In this document: piece by piece, positions 25,853-32,969 of the stretch
Numbering within the stretch: position 1 is the stretch's first letter
Layout: each line of letters starts with the position of its first letter
Assembly (NCBI GenBank): GCA_020346245.1
Contig: CP070778.1
Span: forward strand, 1,934,664 to 1,985,662
Reading direction: 5' to 3'
Length of the DNA: 50,999 nucleotides
From: Flavobacteriaceae bacterium
Lineage (GTDB): Bacteria > Bacteroidota > Bacteroidia > Flavobacteriales > Flavobacteriaceae
Program-made: the position numbers and the translations under genes
Notes under the pieces: generated by a model
The model's input: only the letters and a program-made list of their open reading frames with translations
Told to the model about the DNA's origin: nothing
The model's database searches: none

Positions 25853-25940
25853 AGAGAGGTGGCCGAGTGGTCGAAGGCGCACGCCTGGAAAGTGTGTATA
25901 CACCAAAAGTGTATCGAGGGTTCGAATCCCTTCCTCTCTG
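25853..25940 (+). tRNA. tRNA-Ser (GGA anticodon)
   Basis: An 88-nt class II tRNA. Acceptor stem AGAGAGG with CCTCTCT and discriminator G73. D arm GCCGAGTGGTCGAAGGC, anticodon loop CTGGAAA with anticodon GGA (UCC/UCU codons), long variable arm with paired GTGTATACACC...GTGTATC, and T loop TTCGAAT. The next three bases are CCA (25941-25943), so the tail may be encoded. Open frames on the opposite strand are translations of tRNA antisense and not genes. Confidence 0.97.
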
Positions 25941-26130
25941 CCAGAAACAAAAAATCTGTAATTGGTTTTTTGGATATAATGAAACATAATTCAACATTTT
26001 TAACACTAACAGGAAGGAATTGTCAAATTCAATTATAATAGCCTTCTAATAGTGCAAAGATTTAATTTTTTAATTGTATTTTTTTTTTATCTTTAACCCT
26101 ATTAACTAACTAAATTTAAGTTTGAAAGAA

Positions 26131-26916
26131 ATGAAAAGATTATTCTCGATCCTGGCAATGGCCGGGTTATTTGTTCTAAACACAAATACGGTAAGCGCAA
26201 AGGCAAGCGCAATAGTTTCTAATTTATCTGCAACTGTAGCTACTGCTACAATTATGCTTCAGGAAGAGGCTGCGGATGAATCTGCTAAAGGATTTACCCA
26301 GGTTTTAAAAGAGCAGTTCATTCAAGGTGGAGCTGGATTTATGGGGATTGTTCTGTTATGTTTGATTTTAGGTTTGGCAGTTGCCATTGAAAGAATCATT
26401 TATTTGAATATGGCAAGCACCAATACCTCAAAATTGAAGCAACAAGTAGAAGATGCTCTTGCATCCGGGGGTGTAGAAGCTGCAAAGGAAGTATGCAGAA
26501 ATACTAAAGGGCCGGTTGCGTCTATATATTACCAAGGTCTCGATAGAGCAGGAGAGAGCATTGAATCTGCTGAAAAGGCGGTAGTGGCTTATGGAGGTGT
26601 TCAGATGGGACAGTTAGAGAAAAATGTTTCCTGGTTATCCTTATTTATCGCTATTGCTCCTATGTTAGGATTCATGGGAACGGTTATTGGTATGATTCAG
26701 GCCTTCCAAAAGATTAGCGCGGTTGGTAACCTTAGTGCCTCATTAATTGCAGGTGACATTCAGGTGGCTTTATTAACTACGGTTTTTGGTTTGATAACAG
26801 CTATTATTCTTCAGATTTTTTATAATTATATTATCGCTAAAATAGATACCATTGTAAATGACATGGAAGATTCGTCGATCACGTTGATCGATATGTTGGT
26901 AGACCACAAAAAATAA
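26131..26916 (+). CDS. exbB: MotA/TolQ/ExbB proton channel family protein
   Basis: The 261-residue inner-membrane protein forms the stator of a proton-driven motor with ExbD. I start at the ATG at 26131; the frame also extends to a TTG three codons earlier. The first about 24 residues are a signal-like hydrophobic helix ending VSAKASA. Main helices are at about 69-92, 172-195 and 212-238 in the TolQ pattern, with the large cytoplasmic loop between the first two. The GFMGTVIGMIQAF segment is the family hallmark of the second helix. The gene opens a tight cluster with a 147-aa membrane protein and two exbD genes. No TonB gene is in the cluster. Confidence 0.93.
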   Translation: MKRLFSILAMAGLFVLNTNTVSAKASAIVSNLSATVATATIMLQEEAADESAKGFTQVLKEQFIQGGAGFMGIVLLCLILGLAVAIERIIYLNMASTNTSKLKQQVEDALASGGVEAAKEVCRNTKGPVASIYYQGLDRAGESIESAEKAVVAYGGVQMGQLEKNVSWLSLFIAIAPMLGFMGTVIGMIQAFQKISAVGNLSASLIAGDIQVALLTTVFGLITAIILQIFYNYIIAKIDTIVNDMEDSSITLIDMLVDHKK

Positions 26917-26940
26917 ATCGCACACTAAATAATACATATT

Positions 26941-27384
26941 ATGAATAAAATTGTAAAAATAGTATTGGTTGTTTTAGGAGTGTTATCGGCTGTACTTTGG
27001 TATCAGCTTCCGGGACGAGATGTTCCTGCTTCAGTCGCAGTAGGAAGTGCGGCAATGAATTTTATGTTTATTATCACATATCTTTTGTTGGGAATAGCGG
27101 TAGCGGTAAGTCTGATATTTACCATAAAGAGTTTATTTGCAAATCCTAAAAGTCTGAAAAAAACCCTAATGGTTATTGGAGGATTTGTTCTGGTGGTTAT
27201 CTTTTCTTACGTTCTTGCGAGTGGCACGGATGTTAGTATTGAAGAAATGGCCAACAGGGGTATTGCAACTTCAGAAACTACGATAAGAAGAATTGGGACT
27301 GGTCTCAATATGTTTTTTCTCCTTGTGCTTATAGCTATTGTAGCTATGGCCTTGGGTGCATTTAAGAAAATGACAAACAAATAA
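26941..27384 (+). CDS. Accessory membrane protein of the Exb cluster (147 aa), unknown function
   Basis: I do not recognise a named family. The protein has four predicted hydrophobic segments (about 4-22, 38-62, 74-97, 121-140), a short periplasmic or cytoplasmic loop with VSIEEMANRGIATSETTIRRIG before the last, and a Lys-rich end. It sits between exbB (24 nt gap) and the first exbD (12 nt gap), so it is co-transcribed and probably belongs to the same motor complex. Proteins of this size at this position are common in flavobacterial exb clusters as far as I can recall, but their role is not established. Confidence 0.8.
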   Translation: MNKIVKIVLVVLGVLSAVLWYQLPGRDVPASVAVGSAAMNFMFIITYLLLGIAVAVSLIFTIKSLFANPKSLKKTLMVIGGFVLVVIFSYVLASGTDVSIEEMANRGIATSETTIRRIGTGLNMFFLLVLIAIVAMALGAFKKMTNK

Positions 27385-27396
27385 AACTATTAAACT

Positions 27397-28005
27397 ATGC
27401 CTAGAAGAGGAGGACCACCAGAAGTTAATGCAGGATCTATGGCAGACATCGCCTTCTTACTGCTCATTTTTTTCTTAGTAACTACTACTATTGAAACGGA
27501 TGCCGGTTTAGACAGGATGCTTCCGCCGATGGAGCCGCCAGACACCGATGTTGTAATTAAACAAAAGAACATTTTTACTGTGAATATCAATAAAAATGGT
27601 CAGTTGCTGGTAGAAGAAGAGTTGCTTGATCTTAAACAGCTGAGAGCGAGGGCAATTGCATTTCTTGATAATGGAGGTGATGGAAGTTGTAATTATTGTA
27701 AGGGTAAAAAGGATGCCAGTTCATCCGATAACCCGTCAAAAGCAATTATATCTCTAAAAAATGATCGGGAGACAAGTTATGGCACCTATATTACGGTTCA
27801 AAATGAGTTGGTAGGAGCGTACAACGATCTTCGAAATAGAGAGGGACAACGTCTGTATGGAAGAAATTTTACAGAAATGGAATCGGAATTCCTGAATCCT
27901 GAAACACCTTCAAGCATGAGAGATGATTTGAAGGAAAAGGTTAGGAAAATACAGGAACTCTTTCCTCAAAAGTTGTCTGAGGCAGAAACATCAACCAGTA
28001 ATTAA
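27397..28005 (+). CDS. exbD: ExbD/TolR biopolymer transport protein, first copy (CxxC-containing)
   Basis: The 202-residue protein has a cytoplasmic basic start, one transmembrane helix (about 17-33, ADIAFLLLIFFLVTT) that carries the conserved protonatable Asp17, and a periplasmic domain. After the usual TVNINKNGQLLVEEE strand it has an insertion with C98 and C101 (GSCNYCKGK), followed by a Ser/Asp-rich stretch; ordinary ExbD/TolR proteins have no cysteines here. A long acidic helical C-terminal tail (about 150-202) makes it larger than the usual 140 residues. Second of three tightly spaced genes after exbB. Confidence 0.93.
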   Translation: MPRRGGPPEVNAGSMADIAFLLLIFFLVTTTIETDAGLDRMLPPMEPPDTDVVIKQKNIFTVNINKNGQLLVEEELLDLKQLRARAIAFLDNGGDGSCNYCKGKKDASSSDNPSKAIISLKNDRETSYGTYITVQNELVGAYNDLRNREGQRLYGRNFTEMESEFLNPETPSSMRDDLKEKVRKIQELFPQKLSEAETSTSN

Positions 28006-28025
28006 TAAGGAGCTAAGTTATAATT

Positions 28026-28508
28026 ATGGCAAAATTTAATAAGAAAAAAGATGGGGATTTACCCGCGGTATCTACGGCTTCCTTGCCTGATATTGTTTTT
28101 ATGCTGTTGTTCTTTTTTATGACGGTAACCGTAATGAAAGATAGCTCGTTAATGGTTCAGAATACCTTGCCAAATGCTAGTGAGGTAAAGAAGTTGGAGA
28201 AAAAGGATAGGGTATTATACATCTATGTAGGGAAACCTACACGGGAATATCAGAAGGTTTTTGGAACGGAACCGAAAATACAACTGAATGATAAATTTGC
28301 AAACGTTTCCGAAGTTGGAGATTTTATTTTGATGGAGAGAGCTAAAAAGGCTCAGGAATTGCAGAATGTTCTAACTACTGCTCTTAAGGTAGATAAAGAC
28401 GCAAATATGGGTCTTATATCAGATATAAAACAAGAGTTAAGAAAAGTAAACGCTCTAAAGGTTAATTATACGACTTATGAGGGGGATGCTTTTAGAAATT
28501 TGCAGTAA
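28026..28508 (+). CDS. exbD: ExbD/TolR biopolymer transport protein, second copy
   Basis: The 160-residue partner has a short basic N-terminus, one transmembrane helix (about 18-36) with the conserved Asp21 in ASLPDIVFMLLFFF, and a periplasmic domain. It differs from the first copy in lacking the cysteine insert and the C-terminal tail. The helix is followed by SLMVQNTLPNASEVKKLEKK. Two different ExbD subunits with one ExbB suggest a heteromeric stator. It starts 20 nt after the first copy and ends before a strong terminator, so it closes the exb operon. Confidence 0.93.
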   Translation: MAKFNKKKDGDLPAVSTASLPDIVFMLLFFFMTVTVMKDSSLMVQNTLPNASEVKKLEKKDRVLYIYVGKPTREYQKVFGTEPKIQLNDKFANVSEVGDFILMERAKKAQELQNVLTTALKVDKDANMGLISDIKQELRKVNALKVNYTTYEGDAFRNLQ

Positions 28509-28540
28509 AGAATTAACTTTCATACTTAATTAATCGTAAA

Positions 28541-28578
28541 AAGTGCTTCAAAATGGATTTTGAAGCACTTTTTTTTTT
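28541..28578 (+). terminator. Rho-independent terminator of the exb operon
   Basis: A perfect 13-bp stem (AAGTGCTTCAAAA pairing with TTTTGAAGCACTT, loop TGGA) is followed by nine or more T. It is the strongest terminator in the window and lies 32 nt after the second exbD. Confidence 0.95.
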
Positions 28579-28615
28579 GCTCTTGTTTTCGTTTATTATT
28601 TACCTTTAAAGTCCT

Positions 28616-29299
28616 ATGAAACGCCTTATACTATTTTTAATTATAGGTTTCACAATAAATATTTGTGCCCAGGAGAATTCAAAGATCGAGGATCTTAAAT
28701 ACCTGGAGGATCAATTTTATCTCGGTATTACTTATAATATAGTACTGAACGAACCAAATGGAGTTACTCAGAGTAATTTTTCTTACGGTTTAATGGGTGG
28801 TTTTATAAAGGATATTCCATTAAACAAACGCAGGAATTTTGGGATAGGTGTAGGTTTGGGATATGCCTATTATAACTATTACACTAACCTTTTCGCAGAT
28901 GAAATAGAGACTGGTATTGAATATACTGTACTTGATTCCGATGTATCTTACAAGCGCAATAAAATAGATACTCAGGTTATAGAAATGCCCATTGAAATCA
29001 GATGGCGTACATCTACACCAACTGAATATAAATTTTGGCGGGTATATGCCGGAATGAAATTGGGCTATGTGGTAGGAAGCAGATCAAAGTTTGTTTCTGA
29101 CGCTGCCAAAATATCATTTAATAATACTAATGTCCGTGAATTCAGATATGGTATTATGCTTAATTTCGGATATAGTACCGTTAATGTGCATGCCTATTAC
29201 GCGCTTAGTAATTTGTTTAAAGATAATATAAGCACTGTTGAGGGAGAATCAATTGAATTCAGACCCTTAAGAATTGGAATTATCTTTTATATTCTCTGA
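28616..29299 (+). CDS. Outer-membrane beta-barrel protein, PorT/porin family-like
   Basis: The 227-residue protein has a signal peptide (about 1-18, ending NICAQ). Gly- and Tyr-rich beta strands follow, such as FGIGVGLGYAYYNYYT, WRVYAGMKLGYVVGSR, FRYGIMLNFGYSTVNVHAYYALSNL. It ends in a barrel-type strand, LRIGIIFYIL. The GGFIKDIPLNKRRN turn and VIEMPIEIRWRTSTPTEYKFWRVYAG segment resemble the PorT family of Bacteroidota, whose founding member is needed for type IX secretion. Whether this one has that role cannot be told from sequence alone. It has its own transcript, since a strong terminator separates it from exbD. Confidence 0.75.
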   Translation: MKRLILFLIIGFTINICAQENSKIEDLKYLEDQFYLGITYNIVLNEPNGVTQSNFSYGLMGGFIKDIPLNKRRNFGIGVGLGYAYYNYYTNLFADEIETGIEYTVLDSDVSYKRNKIDTQVIEMPIEIRWRTSTPTEYKFWRVYAGMKLGYVVGSRSKFVSDAAKISFNNTNVREFRYGIMLNFGYSTVNVHAYYALSNLFKDNISTVEGESIEFRPLRIGIIFYIL

Positions 29300-29306
29300 G
29301 CTAAGG

Positions 29307-29912
29307 CTATAACCAGAATTTGATAGTCAGCAATTGTGATGTAAATCCAATTAGAAAACCTATAAGCACTTCAGCTCTCGTATGTCTGTTCAGATAAAGC
29401 CTGGCAGTTGCCAGTATCCCTGTCAATAAGGTAAAAAGGCTTATTGCAATAATAATATTTATTTCAAAATGCACACTCAGGGCTATTAAGAACATTAGAA
29501 AGCTGCCCATACCTACCATATGTAAACTCGTTCTAAACTTAAGAAAAATCAAAAACAGGCAGGCAATAGTAGCACTGAGCAATCCCACAAAGAAAAAATT
29601 CAATTCCATGGTGTAATTATTGGGGATTACCTTTATTATGATCATCAGAATTAAAGCAATTTGAATAATCAACGGGTATTTGCGTTCGTTCGTTCCCGGC
29701 AAAAAAATGGAACTTACAACTCCCAGGTTTTTTAAAATAAGAAAACTTATGATAGGTATAATAACCGTTAATATGAAAACGGGTAAAATGTTGCCGCTCT
29801 GAAGTTCCAGAGGGCTGTATTTTGGGGTTATTACAAAATAAGTTATGGTTCCTGCAACGGGTACAAAAATAGGATGAAATAAATAAGAGAATATTTTGAA
29901 AAACAGCTTCAT
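29307..29912 (-). CDS. PAP2-like integral membrane protein with a partly degenerate active site
   Basis: The 201-residue protein has six hydrophobic segments. Two motifs recall the PAP2 phosphatase signature. SLH at 129-131 stands where PSGH is usual, and AR(5)H(3)E at R171, H177 and E181 stands where SR(5)H(3)D is usual. The nucleophile-position His177 is kept, but the final Asp is Glu and the first KxxxxxxRP motif is not visible. It may be an altered lipid-phosphate phosphatase or an inactive relative; I cannot decide. Its ATG overlaps the rpoN stop codon by 1 nt (TAATG), so it is translated with rpoN from the same mRNA. Confidence 0.6.
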   Translation of the reverse strand: MKLFFKIFSYLFHPIFVPVAGTITYFVITPKYSPLELQSGNILPVFILTVIIPIISFLILKNLGVVSSIFLPGTNERKYPLIIQIALILMIIIKVIPNNYTMELNFFFVGLLSATIACLFLIFLKFRTSLHMVGMGSFLMFLIALSVHFEINIIIAISLFTLLTGILATARLYLNRHTRAEVLIGFLIGFTSQLLTIKFWL

Positions 29913-31369
29913 TAAATCTGTTTTCTTAGGCGGGCCACAGGAATACCCATTTGTTCCCTGTATTTGGCCACAGTACGCCTCGCTATTGGATATCCCTTCT
30001 TTTTTAGGATGGCGGCCAATTTATCATCTGTCAGTGGTTTTTTCTTTTCTTCATCCCTGATAACAGTTTCCAAAATACTTTTGATTTCCCTGGTAGAAAC
30101 ATCTTCTCCTTCTACATTCTTCATTGATTCTGAGAAGTATTCCTTAATTAGTTTGGTGCCATAAGGTGTGTCAACATATTTGCTATTGGCAACTCGCGAA
30201 ACTGTAGACACATCCATATTAATGGCATCTGCAATATCTTTTAGGATCATAGGTCGCAATTTCCGTTCATCACCACTGAGAAAGTACTCTTTCTGATATT
30301 GCATTATCGCACTCATAGTTACAAATAGTGTTTGCTGCCTCTGTTTAATGGCATCTATAAACCATTTGGCAGAATCCAATTTTTGTTTGATGAACATTAC
30401 TGCATCTTTTTGCGCTTTGGATTTATCCTTGGCACCTTTATAACCAGCTAACATATTACTATACTCATTAGAAATATGGAGTTCCGGTGCATTTCTCCCA
30501 TTTAAGGTCAACTCCAGCTCTCCATCCACAATCTTAATAGAGAAATCCGGAACAATATGTTCAATAACCTTATTATTACCTGAGAAAGAACCTCCTGGTT
30601 TAGGATTTAATTTTTCAATTTCAGCAATGGCTTCTTTAAGTTCCGCTTCAGTTATGTCGAATTTTTGGAGTAATTTTTTATAATGTTTTTTGGTAAATTG
30701 TTCAAAAGATTTATCCAGAATTTTAATTGCCAATTCAATGCTTGAAGTTCTCTCTTTGCGTTTAAGCTGAAGTATGAGGCACTCATCCAATGTTCTTGCT
30801 GCAATACCGGGAGGGTCTAGTTCCTGGACAACTTTTAATACCCTTTCAATATCTTCCTCTTCGCAATAGATGTTTTGGGTAAAGGCCAAATCGTCTGCTA
30901 TATCTGTAAGGGGTCGTCTAATATATCCGCTCTCATCAACACTCCCAACCAAAAATTCGGCAATGGCCCAGTCCTGGTCACTGAGATATATGGTATTTAA
31001 TTGATTTACCAGATACTGATTAAACGAGATGCCGGCTGCATAGGGGATGCTTTTTTCATCATCATCCGGACTATAATTACTAGTCCTTGTTCTATAGTCA
31101 GGTACTTCATCATCACTTAAGTAATCATCAATATTGATATCTTCTGCTGAAATACTTTCGCCTTCTGATTCACCTTCAAAATCTTCATTAAAATCCTCAT
31201 CTAATGAATTTTTGTCTTCTTTACCCCGTTCCAATGCCGGGTTTTCTTCAAGTTCCTGACTTATTCGCTGTTCAAATGCTTGTGTAGGCAACTGAATAAG
31301 TTTCATCAACTGAATTTGCTGAGGAGATAGCTTTTGCGATAATTTAAACTGTAAGTGTTGTTTGAGCAT
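29912..31369 (-). CDS. rpoN: RNA polymerase sigma-54 factor
   Basis: The 485-residue sigma-54 directs polymerase to -24/-12 promoters that need an AAA+ activator. Region I is the Gln/Leu-rich start (KLSQKLSPQQIQLMKLIQLPTQAFEQRI) that binds activators. An acidic region II follows (about 55-95, with many Asp/Glu), then the core-binding region III and the -12/HTH region (RPMILKDIADAINMDVSTVSRVAN). The C-terminus has the RpoN box ARRTVAKYRE (463-472) that reads the -24 element. It lies 61 nt downstream of asnS and is coupled to the PAP2-like gene. No sigma-54 activator gene is in the window. Confidence 0.98.
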   Translation of the reverse strand: MLKQHLQFKLSQKLSPQQIQLMKLIQLPTQAFEQRISQELEENPALERGKEDKNSLDEDFNEDFEGESEGESISAEDINIDDYLSDDEVPDYRTRTSNYSPDDDEKSIPYAAGISFNQYLVNQLNTIYLSDQDWAIAEFLVGSVDESGYIRRPLTDIADDLAFTQNIYCEEEDIERVLKVVQELDPPGIAARTLDECLILQLKRKERTSSIELAIKILDKSFEQFTKKHYKKLLQKFDITEAELKEAIAEIEKLNPKPGGSFSGNNKVIEHIVPDFSIKIVDGELELTLNGRNAPELHISNEYSNMLAGYKGAKDKSKAQKDAVMFIKQKLDSAKWFIDAIKQRQQTLFVTMSAIMQYQKEYFLSGDERKLRPMILKDIADAINMDVSTVSRVANSKYVDTPYGTKLIKEYFSESMKNVEGEDVSTREIKSILETVIRDEEKKKPLTDDKLAAILKKKGYPIARRTVAKYREQMGIPVARLRKQI

Positions 31370-31430
31370 AAGCTTCTATTCTTTTCCTATCTATAAAGTT
31401 AAGAATTAATATCATGTGGCGATTTTTGTC

Positions 31431-32864
31431 CTAAAACTCCGCGTTTTGTGGAGTTCTGGGAAAAGGGATCACATCTCTTATATTGCCCATTCCGGTAGTA
31501 AATTGTACCATACGTTCAAAGCCAAGTCCAAATCCACTGTGAATTGCAGTTCCAAATTTCCTTAGATCAAGATACCACCAAAGTTCTTTTTCATCAATCC
31601 CTAAAGCTGCTATTTTTTCTTTTAAAACGTCCAATCGTTCTTCACGCTGAGACCCACCTACAATTTCGCCTATTCCGGGAAATAAAATGTCCATAGCTCG
31701 TACTGTTTTTCCGTCTTCATTTAAACGCATATAAAACGCCTTTATTTTGGCAGGGTAGTCAAATAAAATAACCGGACATTTAAAGTGCTTTTCAACTAAA
31801 TAGCGCTCATGCTCACTTTGTAAATCTGCACCCCAATCATTAATAGGATATTTAAACTTTTTCTTTTTGTTTGGCTTACTATTCCTTAAAATTTCAATTG
31901 CTTCGGTATAAGTGATTCTGATAAATTTATTTTCAACTACAAATTTCAGCCTTTCGGTGAGCTTCATTTCGCTTCGTTCCACCATAGGCTTTGTCTTCTC
32001 TTCATCCAGAAGGCGTTTTTCTAAAAATGCTAAATCCTCTTCGCAATTTTCTAACAGGTAAGAAATGATATTTTTGATAAAATCTTCTGCCAGATCCATA
32101 TTGTCTTTAAGGTCGTAGAAAGCCATTTCAGGTTCAATCATCCAAAACTCCGCAAGATGTCTTGAAGTATTAGAATTTTCTGCCCTGAAAGTCGGACCAA
32201 AGGTATACACTTTACCCAACCCCATGGCATACGCTTCTGCTTCAAGCTGTCCTGATACGGTCAGATTGGTTTCCTTTCCAAAAAAATCTTCATCATAATT
32301 TACGTCACCATTGTCTGTCAATGGAGGATTTTTAGGATCCAATGTGCTGACCCTGAACATTTCGCCTGCCCCTTCGGCATCTGAACCTGTAATTATTGGG
32401 GCATGAAAATAGTAGAATCCGTTTTTCTGAAAATACGCATGTATTGCAAAAGAAAGGGCGGATCTTACCCGCATAACAGCGGCAAAGGTATTAGTACGAA
32501 TTCTTAGATGCGCCTGTTCCCTTAAAAATTCCATTGAATGCTTTTTGGGTTGAATGGGATAGCTATCCGGGTCAGAAAGGCCATGAACAAAAATTTCTTC
32601 TGCTTGTATCTCAAAACTTTGCCCTTTCCCAAGGCTTTCCACAAGGATACCCTTTATTTTTAAGGCAGCACCAGTTGTAATTTTCTTTAGTAAGTCTTCT
32701 TCGAATTGTTCGAAATCAACCACACATTGAATGTTTTTTATGGTGGAACCATCATTCAAAGCAATAAATCTATTGCTTCGAAATGTTTTAACCCATCCAT
32801 TTACTTCTACTTTCTGTTTTAAAGGGGGCGACTGAAGCAGCTCATTTATGTTGTATGATTTCAT
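31431..32864 (-). CDS. asnS: Asparagine--tRNA ligase
   Basis: The 477-residue class IIb aminoacyl-tRNA synthetase charges tRNA-Asn. An OB-fold anticodon-binding domain occupies about 1-110 ([21 protein letters not shown]). The catalytic domain has motif 2 in the [21 protein letters not shown] region and the C-terminal motif 3 [15 protein letters not shown]. The [17 protein letters not shown] sequence and [12 protein letters not shown] distinguish AsnRS from AspRS. A -7 element TATCTTTG (plus-strand 32891-32898, reading down) lies upstream of its ATG. The rpoN gene follows. Confidence 0.98.
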   Translation of the reverse strand: MKSYNINELLQSPPLKQKVEVNGWVKTFRSNRFIALNDGSTIKNIQCVVDFEQFEEDLLKKITTGAALKIKGILVESLGKGQSFEIQAEEIFVHGLSDPDSYPIQPKKHSMEFLREQAHLRIRTNTFAAVMRVRSALSFAIHAYFQKNGFYYFHAPIITGSDAEGAGEMFRVSTLDPKNPPLTDNGDVNYDEDFFGKETNLTVSGQLEAEAYAMGLGKVYTFGPTFRAENSNTSRHLAEFWMIEPEMAFYDLKDNMDLAEDFIKNIISYLLENCEEDLAFLEKRLLDEEKTKPMVERSEMKLTERLKFVVENKFIRITYTEAIEILRNSKPNKKKKFKYPINDWGADLQSEHERYLVEKHFKCPVILFDYPAKIKAFYMRLNEDGKTVRAMDILFPGIGEIVGGSQREERLDVLKEKIAALGIDEKELWWYLDLRKFGTAIHSGFGLGFERMVQFTTGMGNIRDVIPFPRTPQNAEF

Positions 32865-32969
32865 ATGAGATCGGTTCTGAATTTAAATGGCAAAGATAAC
32901 TTATTGGTAAAAATATATAGCTTTAAACGACTTATAAAATGGCAATCGAAAACCATAGATTCAATCTTC

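Noticed and set aside
25807..25968. Inverted repeat AAACCAATT/AATTGGTTT flanking tRNA-Ser
   Set aside because: Only 9 bp with over 140 nt between the arms in AT-rich DNA, which is expected by chance; no terminator or element supports it.
25805..26006. Two overlapping minus-strand open frames (60 aa each) over tRNA-Ser
   Set aside because: They are the antisense translation of the tRNA. Such false proteins (GRDSNPRYTF-like stretches) recur in databases wherever tRNA-Ser genes occur.
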